Below are positions 16,779 to 25,646 of a DNA stretch of 64,000 nucleotides, one piece after another. The stretch's first letter is position 1. Every line of letters starts with the position of its first letter. Source of the stretch: Actinobacteria bacterium IMCC26207. GTDB taxonomy: Bacteria > Actinomycetota > Acidimicrobiia > Acidimicrobiales > Microtrichaceae. The notes below the pieces were generated by a model. It was given only the letters and a program-made list of their open reading frames with translations, had not been told where the DNA came from and did not search any database. Where the stretch lies: the NCBI GenBank assembly GCA_001025035.1, contig LCZK01000008.1:124001-188000 (forward strand), in the 5' to 3' direction. Position numbers and translations under genes: made by a program.

Positions 16779-18891
16779 GGTGAGGCTCTCCTTCACCAGG
16801 TCCAGCGCCAGCACCAAGTCCGGCACCCGCAGCGGCACCCACACCCGTCCCGCCACCGGCACCCGCGCCCGCGCCCGCGCCCGCTAACAAAGTCTGCTGT
16901 GGTGGCTGCGCACCAATTCCCAGAGACCTTTGCAAGTGCTGAGCCCCTTGACGAACAGCCCCAGTGATGCCGTCTGGTGCAAAAATTGCCATGACAATCA
17001 GGCCGAGCCCGCTGATAGCAAACACATAGGTTCCGGCCTTGCCATCAGTACCACCATTTGCCAACAGGGTGAACAGCCCCGCCTGAGCCAACAGCCCCGC
17101 GATGAGCGCCCCGCCGATGCTTGCGATACCGCCGAGATAGGTAAGCGCTAGCGCTACTAGCGCTCCGATCACCATGAATGAGTTTGTAGACAGCGTCGAA
17201 GTGGAATAGGCCAAAAGAACACCGGCAAGCCCTGCGATACAGGAGGAAACCGCAAAGGCGCCAATCTTGGATCTGGCCACATTGATTCCAGCGGCAGCAG
17301 CAGCTCGCTCGTTGGATCGAACTGCTAGCCAACGCAGACCGGTGCGATTTCGGCGCAGGTTTGCCACCATCAGGCAACTCACGGTGAGCACACCCAGAAC
17401 AAGGAACCCGAAGATCGGTCGGAAGTTGTCAGCGCCACGAGCAGAGATACCGAAGTCCACACCGAACAGCACAGGCCTCGGCGCAGACCTACCCGCGACA
17501 CCCCCCGAGAACCCCTTGCTTGACAGAACCAACTGCTCAAGTGCGACCGCCATTGCAAGCGTTGCAATCGCCAGGCTCATCCCCCTGACTCGCGCCGCAG
17601 GTAGGGCCACAACAACTCCCACTGCGGTGGCCACGAGCGTTGCAACTAGCGCTGCAACCGGGAACGGCAATCCGTCGTTCGCCACGTTGATCACCGTGAA
17701 GCCAGCAACACCAGCAAATGCCAGTTGAGCAAGCGAGATTTGCCCCACATAGCCAGTGATAACGACTATCGACAGCGCCAATAACGCGCTCACCATGGTG
17801 ACAATCAGCGCCTGTCGGTACGCCGCATCAAACCCCAAAAGCGCGACCGACGTAGCTCCGACAAGAAGGATTGTCCAAAGGGTCACATGTCGTGGCGTGG
17901 GCGAGGACGGCAGTCGCTTATCGACAAGATAGGCCCGATCAGGAAGCGCGTCACCGCGCCAGACCAGTGCGATCAAAACCAGAATGACCGGGACAGCTTG
18001 TTGCAGACCTGTGCGAGGCACCCACTCTGGAATCCATGAGGTACTCGGTCGCACCGTGTAGCCCAAAATGAGCGACTGCAGCATCCCGATTCCAAGACCG
18101 GCGCATGTTGCAATCGCGAACGAACTCAGCCCACCTAGCAAAGCCGCTGCTAGCGCGGGCAGTACCAACAGACTCGTGGTGATCGGATCGAGCCCCGAGA
18201 TCGGCTCAATCAGGATGACGGCAATTCCGGCGATCACGGTCGCAATCATGGAGTTGATCAGGCCAATTCGATCGGGCGAGATTCCAACCAGCATGGCCCC
18301 CTTCTGACTACCTGCTGCTGCCCTGGTTTGCAGACCAAACTTTGTGTATCTGAAGAGCGCTGTCAGCGCCACCGTGGCCAGCACCACGAACACGACCAAG
18401 AGCAGGCGGTTCGCAGTAACCGCAGTGCCCAAAAACCGGACAGGTCGTTCAGGCAGGACGCCCATTCGCACGACGGTCGCTGCGCTGCCTGTCGGAAAGT
18501 TCAGGCGCACAACCTCTTGCAAGTACAACATCAATCCAAGCGAGGCAACCACACTTGCGAGCGCCGGTGCTCGACGTAGAGGCCGAAATACCAACCAGTA
18601 GGTTGCTGCACCCAGAACAGCCGAGAGCAACACAGCCATGAGCAACGCCGTAAACAAAGTAGGCGTCGCGAGCAGGTGAATTCTTGAGGGGATGAAAATC
18701 ACTGGCAGGATCAAATCGCCGTTATCACGGAACTGGAAATAGGCGAAGGCGACGTACATTCCCATCGCCCCGAATGCGAAGTTGATCACTCCTGTTGCAC
18801 GGTTCGTGAGAACCAACCCGAGTGCAAGCGCGGCAACTACTGCACCTCCACCAAGTCCGGCCAGGATGAATCCCGAATACTCGCCAATCAC
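16771..18891 (-). CDS. fused LivH-LivM ABC importer permease
   Basis: A 706-residue permease carrying both membrane subunits of a LIV-type importer in one chain. LivH-like sequence occupies residues 1 to about 300 (GLGGGAVVAALALGLVLTNRATGVINFAFGAMG) and LivM-like about 330-650 (VVITGYVGQISLAQLAFAGVAGF). The last 45 residues are a Gly/Ala-rich tail encoded partly by a 6-bp tandem repeat. It starts with GTG, 9 bp after the substrate-binding protein gene. The fusion fixes the 1:1 ratio of the two permease halves. The substrate could be branched-chain amino acids, amides, urea or aromatic compounds, since LIV systems are broad. Operator copy 3 upstream of the operon links it to the carotenoid oxygenases. 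Confidence 0.9.
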   Translation of the reverse strand: MIGEYSGFILAGLGGGAVVAALALGLVLTNRATGVINFAFGAMGMYVAFAYFQFRDNGDLILPVIFIPSRIHLLATPTLFTALLMAVLLSAVLGAATYWLVFRPLRRAPALASVVASLGLMLYLQEVVRLNFPTGSAATVVRMGVLPERPVRFLGTAVTANRLLLVVFVVLATVALTALFRYTKFGLQTRAAAGSQKGAMLVGISPDRIGLINSMIATVIAGIAVILIEPISGLDPITTSLLVLPALAAALLGGLSSFAIATCAGLGIGMLQSLILGYTVRPSTSWIPEWVPRTGLQQAVPVILVLIALVWRGDALPDRAYLVDKRLPSSPTPRHVTLWTILLVGATSVALLGFDAAYRQALIVTMVSALLALSIVVITGYVGQISLAQLAFAGVAGFTVINVANDGLPFPVAALVATLVATAVGVVVALPAARVRGMSLAIATLAMAVALEQLVLSSKGFSGGVAGRSAPRPVLFGVDFGISARGADNFRPIFGFLVLGVLTVSCLMVANLRRNRTGLRWLAVRSNERAAAAAGINVARSKIGAFAVSSCIAGLAGVLLAYSTSTLSTNSFMVIGALVALALTYLGGIASIGGALIAGLLAQAGLFTLLANGGTDGKAGTYVFAISGLGLIVMAIFAPDGITGAVRQGAQHLQRSLGIGAQPPQQTLLAGAGAGAGAGGGTGVGAAAGAGLGAGAGPGEGEPHHE
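16862..16885. repeat. 6-bp tandem repeat in the 3' end of the permease gene
   Basis: Four head-to-tail copies of CCCGCG (the last ends in T) encode part of the Gly-Ala tail of the LivH-LivM fusion. Such a tract can expand or contract in frame without disrupting the protein. Confidence 0.75.
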
Positions 18892-18900
18892 GTTGGTGGC

Positions 18901-20235
18901 TCAGCCCATCCCATAGATCTTGCCGACATCAACCCAGTCGCCGATCTGGTTCAGTTGCCGGTCAGTCATCAGACCCAGCATCTGTTGCGGCGCACACACC
19001 GCCGGCAGGCCCTTGAACTGTTTCCCGTTGCAGGTGTAGGGGTGCCCCATGAAGCTTGAAGCATCGACTTTGCCACGCAGTGCACTTGTCACCGTGTCCG
19101 CCGTGATCCCATCTGCGCCGAGCTCACTCAACACCACATACAGGTTCATAAAGGCCCGAAACGAAACCGTTGCTGCACCAATTGCGTCCAAACCATTGCC
19201 ATATTCGGCAATGACAGCGTTATACAAGTTGGTGTCTGGGTCGGGATTGGTACGACTGATTGGACCTTCGACATTGAAGATTGCACCTTCGGAATCTTCG
19301 GTCGGCACCCCCTCAATAATTTTGGGCGCAGCGCAGGCACCGGTATAGAACGCCTGGGCTTTCAAACCCACAGTGGCAAGCCCCTCAAAGGCAGCCGTGC
19401 ACCCTGTGTCAGCAGTGAGCAACATGATGGCATCCGGGTTTCCCGCTGCCGCAACTTGGATTGCAGAGCCCAAGTCGGTCTCTAGAATTGGGTACGGCAC
19501 CATCTGCACGTTTTCAACCCCCAGCTTCTCGAGGGTCTGTTTGCCGTAGTTGGCACCATCGGCCACCGAGCCGAAGTCTCCGTACAGGATTGCCACCGAT
19601 TTTGCTTTCAACTCAGTAGCGGCATAGTCGGCAAAGGCAACCATTGCTCCCCAGGAGCCGCCGCTGAACTGAAACGAGTTCGAAGCAGTCATCGACTGAG
19701 TGCTCACTGGAATTCCGCCGATAAAGGGGATTTCATTCTCTGCTAGCAGGTCGATTCCATTGCCGAACACGTCGATACCGCCTAGAACTGCCGGCACACC
19801 TTCAGCTACAAATTGCTGTGCGCAACTTGTAGACCCCTCTGCCGAGAACTTGGTGTTACACACTTCGAGTTCAACTGGTCGGCCATCGACCCCACCAAGT
19901 TGATTGTTCACAAAGTCAATGGCCGCCTGAACGCCCTGACTTAATTCTGGAAACGATCCAACTGGCGTGTTCTCTTGGTTGATCATGCCCAAGACCAAGG
20001 GCTTGCCAGTGGCTTTGGTGACCTGAGTCGGCACCTGAGCAGAAATCGAAGACGCTTCAGCACAATCGATGAGGTCTGGAGTGCCACACAGGTCGGTCAG
20101 CACTGCTGTGGTTTCTGACTTCTCGCCACCGTTGCTGACGCTGCTGCGATCCTCGCTACATCCAGCAAGAGCCACTAGGCATGTGCAGGCTAGAGCTGCG
20201 ACTGCAACACGGAAAAGACTGCTCGAACTTGGCAT
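18901..20235 (-). CDS. LIV-type ABC importer substrate-binding lipoprotein (LivK-like)
   Basis: A 444-residue type I periplasmic-binding-protein with a lipoprotein signal peptide: a hydrophobic stretch, then the lipobox LAGC with Cys26. The mature part starts with a short Ser-rich linker. PLVLGMINQENTPVGSFPELSQGVQAAIDFVN is the typical LivJ/K first strand and helix. The segment between Cys120-like and Cys140-like residues (CNTKFSAEGSTSCAQQF) and later Cys pairs suggest disulfides, common in actinobacterial members. It captures the substrate outside the membrane for the LivHM/LivFG importer. ATG 20235 has AGGGGG 5 nt upstream, and a TetR-type operator lies 22 bp upstream of the start. First gene of the operon. 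Confidence 0.92.
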   Translation of the reverse strand: MPSSSSLFRVAVAALACTCLVALAGCSEDRSSVSNGGEKSETTAVLTDLCGTPDLIDCAEASSISAQVPTQVTKATGKPLVLGMINQENTPVGSFPELSQGVQAAIDFVNNQLGGVDGRPVELEVCNTKFSAEGSTSCAQQFVAEGVPAVLGGIDVFGNGIDLLAENEIPFIGGIPVSTQSMTASNSFQFSGGSWGAMVAFADYAATELKAKSVAILYGDFGSVADGANYGKQTLEKLGVENVQMVPYPILETDLGSAIQVAAAGNPDAIMLLTADTGCTAAFEGLATVGLKAQAFYTGACAAPKIIEGVPTEDSEGAIFNVEGPISRTNPDPDTNLYNAVIAEYGNGLDAIGAATVSFRAFMNLYVVLSELGADGITADTVTSALRGKVDASSFMGHPYTCNGKQFKGLPAVCAPQQMLGLMTDRQLNQIGDWVDVGKIYGMG

Positions 20236-20257
20236 TGTCCCCCTTTTTCAGCCCCAA

Positions 20258-20272
20258 ATAAACACCGTTTAC
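20258..20272. promoter_or_regulatory. palindromic operator, copy 3, upstream of the ABC-importer operon
   Basis: ATAAACACCGTTTAC matches copy 2 at 14 of 15 positions; the first base is A instead of G. It is centred about 30 bp before the LivK start codon on the minus strand. It is 9 kb from the tetR gene but keeps the same spacing to the start codon as the other copies. Confidence 0.75.
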
Positions 20273-20336
20273 CGAGAAAGGAAAGTTAGCCCGAATGGAT
20301 TATTCGTACAACCCTCTTGAGAGAGTTCTTTGACCC

Positions 20337-21827
20337 TTAGGCCAGTTCTTGAACTGAATCCTTCTCTCCATTAGGGCGCTGCTCATCATCAGGAGTCTCG
20401 GCTTCATCCTCGTCCTCGTCCTCAACCTCCGAGGCATCAGCAGCCGGCTCGACGAGTTCAGTCTTCGAAGATGCACTGTTGGCTAGCAACTGCGCCAAGG
20501 CAAGTGGAATCAGCGTGAGTACTGCTATGAGCAACACCACCTTGCCAGTAGGGCGACTCCAAGTCACCAGAACACCAATTGCGATCACCAAGATGACTGC
20601 CCGAACTGCCGAGAGGTGGGCTGCGACCCACTTGGGAACGGGACCAAGATCAACATTGTTTCCAATGCCTTCTCCGCCTCGTCCAAGCACTCGGTCCCAG
20701 AGGCTCCGAATCCACACGGCAACACCCGAGGGTCCAGCTATCCAAGCGGCAATCACCATCACGGCACCGAGCGCAAACAGAACTCTGAAGGCCTGCAAGA
20801 CAAATCGCGTAAGTGTGTCGAAGATCGATGTTGCTGCTGCGGTATTTACGCCCTTCGGAAGGTTCGCAATGTAGCCAGAGCGAGCAAACGAGAGTGCCAA
20901 CAGCGTGATCGTCATGGAGACCACGATCCCTATACCAACACGAAGCACTCCCTTGCGTCGCTTCGGTGCGGCAAAGATTGCTCCGATGAAGCATCCAAAG
21001 GCCAAGAGCACCATGACCCAAGTGAGCGTGTTGAGCCACTTAATCAAGCTCTGCAGCGATGCCAGTTGCGGTGAGTCAATAAGGGTGAACTTAATGTCGA
21101 TTTTGTCAGCTGGGATTTTCGAGGAGAGATCCAGACCAAACTTTTTGTCGATTCCATCAAGAACTTGCTGAACGATCGGCTCGAGCGAGAGCACGACCTT
21201 GCCGTTTTCGGCGTCGAGCACTTTGCCTTTCTTGCCTGTGAGCAGAGCCACAAGAGCTTCGTGTCCGTCCTTGTTGGCAGTAATCCAAATGGTGTCGAAC
21301 TGCTTGGAATTGAGTGCCTTTGAGGTGACGGTCCCGATCAGACCGTCTGCCCCAGAGGCTATAGGCGCGGCCAAAATCTTGAGATTGTCGGGGAGCTTTT
21401 CTTCAACCACGGATTTTACGTCAAGCTTATCTTCAATGGCGGTACTAATCCGAGTAGTCAAGGCATCAATAACTGCCGGGTCATTCGACAGTGGTGCAAC
21501 AGTTTCCAAGTAGCGGTCAGTATTGAGTACCTGATTGCGGGTCCAGACGGTCAGCGCAGCCAGCGGCAGCAAGATTGCCCCTAAGACCACGAGCGAGACG
21601 GACAGCACTGCACGACTACGAAGAGATTTCTTCGCAGATGATGCGGCACTCGCCACCTCTATCTGATTGTGCAGACGAGCGTTTTCTGCCCGTAACCGGT
21701 CGACCTCTTGTTCTGCGGTCTCAGCACTCGGGGTGCCCTCAGCCTCGACTGGAACTGAAGCTTTGCTGCCCATGTCCTCTGTATTGGTTGAGTCCTCAGA
21801 GCTTGCAGTCTTGTCGTCTTCGGTCAC
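20337..21827 (-). CDS. actinobacterial multi-spanning membrane protein with N-terminal coiled coil, function unknown
   Basis: A 496-residue protein I cannot name. Residues 1-70 are acidic, with a short coiled coil (ETAEQEVDRLRAENARLHNQIEVA). One transmembrane helix (about 75-95) leads into an extracytoplasmic domain of about 190 residues (TDRYLETVAPLSNDPAVIDALTTRIS...), followed by four transmembrane helices and a strongly acidic C-terminal tail (DEDEDEAETPDDE). The domain with NTDRYLETV and LSNDPAVID is common among uncharacterised actinobacterial membrane proteins. The gene stands alone between the LIV operon promoter and the ABC-exporter operon. Confidence 0.75.
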   Translation of the reverse strand: MTEDDKTASSEDSTNTEDMGSKASVPVEAEGTPSAETAEQEVDRLRAENARLHNQIEVASAASSAKKSLRSRAVLSVSLVVLGAILLPLAALTVWTRNQVLNTDRYLETVAPLSNDPAVIDALTTRISTAIEDKLDVKSVVEEKLPDNLKILAAPIASGADGLIGTVTSKALNSKQFDTIWITANKDGHEALVALLTGKKGKVLDAENGKVVLSLEPIVQQVLDGIDKKFGLDLSSKIPADKIDIKFTLIDSPQLASLQSLIKWLNTLTWVMVLLAFGCFIGAIFAAPKRRKGVLRVGIGIVVSMTITLLALSFARSGYIANLPKGVNTAAATSIFDTLTRFVLQAFRVLFALGAVMVIAAWIAGPSGVAVWIRSLWDRVLGRGGEGIGNNVDLGPVPKWVAAHLSAVRAVILVIAIGVLVTWSRPTGKVVLLIAVLTLIPLALAQLLANSASSKTELVEPAADASEVEDEDEDEAETPDDEQRPNGEKDSVQELA

Positions 21828-21856
21828 GGATGACTCTCCCTAATCGTTTGCAGTTC

Positions 21857-21876
21857 AACCTCGTTCAGACGAGGTT
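21857..21876 (-). terminator. 7-bp stem-loop after the ABC exporter operon
   Basis: AACCTCG and CGAGGTT pair perfectly around a 6-nt loop, 58 bp past the stop of the last exporter gene and upstream of the next minus-strand gene. There is no U-run, so it could be a terminator or merely a leader hairpin. Confidence 0.3.
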
Positions 21877-21933
21877 CGCACCTGTAGTCAAGCCCAGATT
21901 CAACCGCCCGTGCGGCGTTTTAGCGAATCGCCT

Positions 21934-23916
21934 TTACGCAACCTCGGTCATAGCTGCAGCAAACTGAGCGTTGTACAGCCTTGCGTAGGCACCTTGTGCG
22001 AGGAGTAATTGCTCGTGACTCCCCTGTTCAACGATTCGGCCGGCTTCCATAACCAATATGGTGTTGGCCTCACGAATCGTTGAGAGTCGGTGTGCAATAA
22101 CAAAGCTCGTGCGATTCGACCGCAGAGCAGCCATTGCACTCTGAATCAAAACCTCTGTGCGCGTGTCAACCGAACTTGTGGCCTCATCGAGAATCAGGAT
22201 GGCCGGATCGGCAAGGAATGCGCGAGCGATCGTCATCAACTGCTTCTCACCAGCGCTAATGCGGCCACCCTCGTCATCGACAACGGTGTCATACCCATCG
22301 GGCAGAGAGCGCACAAAGCGGTCAACGTATGTAGCTCGTGCTGCCTCAACGATCTGCTCCGCAGAAGCCTCGAGATTGCCGTAGGCGATGTTTTCACGAA
22401 TACTCCCGCCGAACATCCAGGTGTCTTGCAGCACCATGCCGATGTTGGAGCGCAACTCAGAGCGCCGCATCTGCGAGATATCGCGACCATCAAGTCGGAT
22501 CACGCCTTCGTTCAACTCATAGAACCGCATAATCAGGTTGACCAAAGTGGTCTTGCCTGCACCAGTCGGACCAACAATCGCAATCGTCTGCCCAGGCTCG
22601 GCCACAAGAGAGAGGTTCTGAATCAGAGGGCTCTCGACGCGGTACGAGAAGCTGACATTGTCGAATTCCACTCGCCCCGCAACGGCAGATACTCCTGACT
22701 GCGCCGGTGCTGGCAGTTCGAGCCCAGTCTGAACAGCCTCGGGTTCTTGTTCGGGTGCATCTAGTAACTGGAATACTCGCTCGGCAGAAGCAACTCCAGA
22801 TTGAAATACATTGGCCATTGATGCCAATTGCGTGAGCGGTTGAGTGAACTGCCGTGAATACTGAATAAACGCCTGGATCCCGCCGATTGTCATTGCGCCA
22901 GAGGTGACTTGTAGGCCGCCAACTACTGCGATCACAACGTAATTGAGGTTGCCAAAAAACATCATCGCTGGCTGGATAGTTCCCGAGATGAATTGAGCAC
23001 CGAAGCTTGCCTTGAACAGTTGCTCGTTCTTCTCACTGAAGGACTCTTCAACGTCTTGAGTGCGGCCAAAGACTTTGACCAGCGCGTGCCCCGTGAAGGC
23101 TTCTTCTACTTGAGCGTTCAGCGAGCCTGTATGGGTCCATTGCGCAACGAATCGGGACTTAGATTTTCCGGCAATGAGTTTGACCGTATAGAGCGAAACA
23201 GGAACGGTAATCAGTGCCACCATCGCTAGGAGCGGCGAAATCGTGAACATCATGATCATCACGCCAAAAATGGTGAGCACCGAGGTCAGCATCTGACTCA
23301 GCGTCTGCTGCAGGCTCTGTGCCACATTGTCGATGTCGTTCGTGACGCGGCTGAGCAAATCACCTCTCGGCTGACTATCTACATAACCCAAAGGCAGGCG
23401 GTGGAGCTTGTCTTCGACTTCACTGCGCATTCGTTGCATCGTGCGCTGGACTACTCCGGCCAAGACGTAGGCCTGCCCATAGGCCATCAGCCCCGAAGCG
23501 ATGTAGAGCATCAGGACAAAGGCGAGCAGGCGGTGCAGTTTGAGGTAATCAATCCCATCAGGTCCCATCATCCCGTCGACGATGATGTTGGTTGCGCCGC
23601 CAAGCAGCTTTGGCCCAATCACAGAGAGCGTCACGCTGCCAACTGCGAGCAGCAGCACCAGCATCATTCCGCTTCGCTGAGGCTTTAGCTGTGAAAGCAG
23701 CCGACTTGTGGAGTTTTTGAAATTCTTTGGCTTCTCTGCAGGCATGCCTGCACTCGCCCAGCGGTTACTAACTGATCGGTTATCAGTGACTGGTGGGCGG
23801 ATGGATTCGAGTGCATCCTCTGTGGGCACCTCTTGCTCAACTTGCTTGATGACCTTGTCAGCAAGTTCAGCGCCAGCAAGTTCAGCGCCACCAAGTTCAG
23901 AGCCGTCCTCGGTCAT
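21934..23916 (-). CDS. heterodimeric ABC exporter subunit (catalytic-site half)
   Basis: A 660-residue half-transporter with a polar N-terminal extension of about 80 residues, six transmembrane helices (about 85-370) and a C-terminal ATPase. Walker A is GPTGAGKTT, Walker B LILDEATSSVD with the catalytic Glu, and the switch His is in IAHRLS. The signature is ISAGEKQL instead of LSGGQ. The partner subunit immediately upstream has a canonical signature but Asp in place of the Walker B Glu. In heterodimeric exporters such as TM287/288 and LmrCD this arrangement creates one active and one degenerate nucleotide site. Probable export of drugs, lipids or metabolites. Start overlaps the partner stop by 4 bp (ATGA). 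Confidence 0.92.
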   Translation of the reverse strand: MTEDGSELGGAELAGAELADKVIKQVEQEVPTEDALESIRPPVTDNRSVSNRWASAGMPAEKPKNFKNSTSRLLSQLKPQRSGMMLVLLLAVGSVTLSVIGPKLLGGATNIIVDGMMGPDGIDYLKLHRLLAFVLMLYIASGLMAYGQAYVLAGVVQRTMQRMRSEVEDKLHRLPLGYVDSQPRGDLLSRVTNDIDNVAQSLQQTLSQMLTSVLTIFGVMIMMFTISPLLAMVALITVPVSLYTVKLIAGKSKSRFVAQWTHTGSLNAQVEEAFTGHALVKVFGRTQDVEESFSEKNEQLFKASFGAQFISGTIQPAMMFFGNLNYVVIAVVGGLQVTSGAMTIGGIQAFIQYSRQFTQPLTQLASMANVFQSGVASAERVFQLLDAPEQEPEAVQTGLELPAPAQSGVSAVAGRVEFDNVSFSYRVESPLIQNLSLVAEPGQTIAIVGPTGAGKTTLVNLIMRFYELNEGVIRLDGRDISQMRRSELRSNIGMVLQDTWMFGGSIRENIAYGNLEASAEQIVEAARATYVDRFVRSLPDGYDTVVDDEGGRISAGEKQLMTIARAFLADPAILILDEATSSVDTRTEVLIQSAMAALRSNRTSFVIAHRLSTIREANTILVMEAGRIVEQGSHEQLLLAQGAYARLYNAQFAAAMTEVA

Positions 23917-25646
23917 GCTGCATCCTCATCGGTCATCTGCGAGGCAAGTATCTGAACATAGGTAGGGCAGTCCGACAGGAGCTGCTCGTGCGTGCCGAGA
24001 CCCACCTGACGGCCGTCCTCTAGGACCAGAATCTGATCGGCCGTCGCAATCGAAGACACCCGCTGCGCAACCACGATCATGACGGAATCGCGGGTGACGG
24101 GGACGAGTGCAGTTCGGAGCTTGGCGTCGGTTGCTAGGTCTAATGCCGAGAAGGAATCATCGAAGAGGAACACACGAGGCTTTCGGATTAACGCTCGAGC
24201 GATCGCTAACCGCTGACGCTGCCCGCCCGAGACGTTCGTGCCACCTTGGGTGATCGCTGAATCCAAGCCATCAGGCATCTGCTCAACAAAGGAACGGGCC
24301 TGAGCTGTCTCGAGTGCCAGCCACAAATCTGCATCGGTTGCATCAGGGTCGGCATGTCGCAGGTTGCTCGCAACAGTTCCAGAAAAGAGATAGGGCCTCT
24401 GCGGCACAAGTCCGACCTGAGACCAAAGCAACTCCAGGTCTAGATCCACAACATCAACTCCACCCATACGGACGGAGCCCTCGGTGGCATCAAATAGCCT
24501 TGGGATCAGATTCATGAGCGTGGTTTTGCCCGAACCAGTACTGCCAATAATGGCCATGGTGCTCCCCGCCGCAGCCGAGAAAGAAATATCGGTCAGAACC
24601 GGCAATTCCGCCCCGGGGTAAGAGAACCCCACGTTGCTGAACTGCAAGGCGGCCTGTGCCGGCAGGCTCCTGATCGGCGTAACCGGCGCAACGACAGTGG
24701 AATCAGTCATGAGCACCTCTTGGATTCGATCGGCGCAGACGGCCGCCCTCGGTGCCATAACTGCAACAAATGTGGCCATCATGACCGACATAAGGATCTG
24801 TACTAGGTAACTCAAAAATGCAATCAGCGCGCCGATCTGCATCTGGTTAGCGCCGATGCGATCTGCGCCCAACCAGATGGCTGCCACGCTCGAGATGTTC
24901 AGGACTAACAACACTGAAGGAAACATGAACGCCATAAGTCGACCAGCGCGAAGCGATGTGACCGTAAGGTCTTGGTTTGCCTGGCCGAAACGCTCGGCCT
25001 CATATGGTTCACGCACAAATGCACGAACCACGCGCATGCCCGTGATCTGCTCACGCAGCACTTGGTTCACTCGATCAATGCGCACCTGCATAACTGAGAA
25101 CTGCGGCACAAGTCGCACCACCACTAGGCCTACGCTGATAACCAATGCTGGGATACTCACCAACAACAGCAGTGACAGCGGACCATCTTCTCGCACCGCC
25201 ATAATCGTTCCGCCAACGATGGTGATTGGTGCCGTCACGAGCAGGGTGCAGGACATCAGCACCAGCATCTGTACCTGCTGAACATCGTTGGTAATGCGCG
25301 TAATCAATGAGGGCGCGCCAAATCCTGCGACCTCTTGAGTGGAAAATCCCATGACCTGATGAAACAGCCCTTTTCGAACGTCGCGCCCAAACCCCATCGC
25401 TGCCGAGGAGGCGTAGTAAATCGCACCGATTGCAAAGGCAACCTGAACGCAGGTCAGCAACAACATGAGTCCGCCAACCTTCAAGATGTACTCAGTGTCT
25501 CCGGTCAGAATGCCGTTATCGATAATTTTTGCATTCAAAGCCGGAAGCAACAGAGCCGCTGCAGTTTGCACGGACTGCAGGATCACCACTGCCAACAACG
25601 GGCGTTTGTATCGAACAAGAAATGTTCGGAGCAGAGAAATCAACAT
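23913..25646 (-). CDS. heterodimeric ABC exporter subunit (degenerate-site half)
   Basis: A 577-residue half-transporter with six transmembrane helices followed by an ATPase domain. Walker A is GSTGSGKTT and the signature VSGGQRQRL is canonical, but Walker B ends FLFDDSFSALD, with Asp instead of the catalytic Glu, and the switch His is replaced (VAQRVS). Both changes mark the degenerate half of TM287/288-like exporters. The start ATG lies inside the stop region of the MFS gene (7-bp overlap), and its stop overlaps the partner start, so the pair must be made together. It sits in an operon with SulP, a PAS-GGDEF-EAL protein and an MFS exporter. Confidence 0.92.
   Translation of the reverse strand: MLISLLRTFLVRYKRPLLAVVILQSVQTAAALLLPALNAKIIDNGILTGDTEYILKVGGLMLLLTCVQVAFAIGAIYYASSAAMGFGRDVRKGLFHQVMGFSTQEVAGFGAPSLITRITNDVQQVQMLVLMSCTLLVTAPITIVGGTIMAVREDGPLSLLLLVSIPALVISVGLVVVRLVPQFSVMQVRIDRVNQVLREQITGMRVVRAFVREPYEAERFGQANQDLTVTSLRAGRLMAFMFPSVLLVLNISSVAAIWLGADRIGANQMQIGALIAFLSYLVQILMSVMMATFVAVMAPRAAVCADRIQEVLMTDSTVVAPVTPIRSLPAQAALQFSNVGFSYPGAELPVLTDISFSAAAGSTMAIIGSTGSGKTTLMNLIPRLFDATEGSVRMGGVDVVDLDLELLWSQVGLVPQRPYLFSGTVASNLRHADPDATDADLWLALETAQARSFVEQMPDGLDSAITQGGTNVSGGQRQRLAIARALIRKPRVFLFDDSFSALDLATDAKLRTALVPVTRDSVMIVVAQRVSSIATADQILVLEDGRQVGLGTHEQLLSDCPTYVQILASQMTDEDAA

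Noticed and set aside
21904-21922. CGCC/GGCG hairpin followed by TTTT as a plus-strand terminator
   Set aside because: The T-run is on the plus strand, but no plus-strand gene ends nearby.
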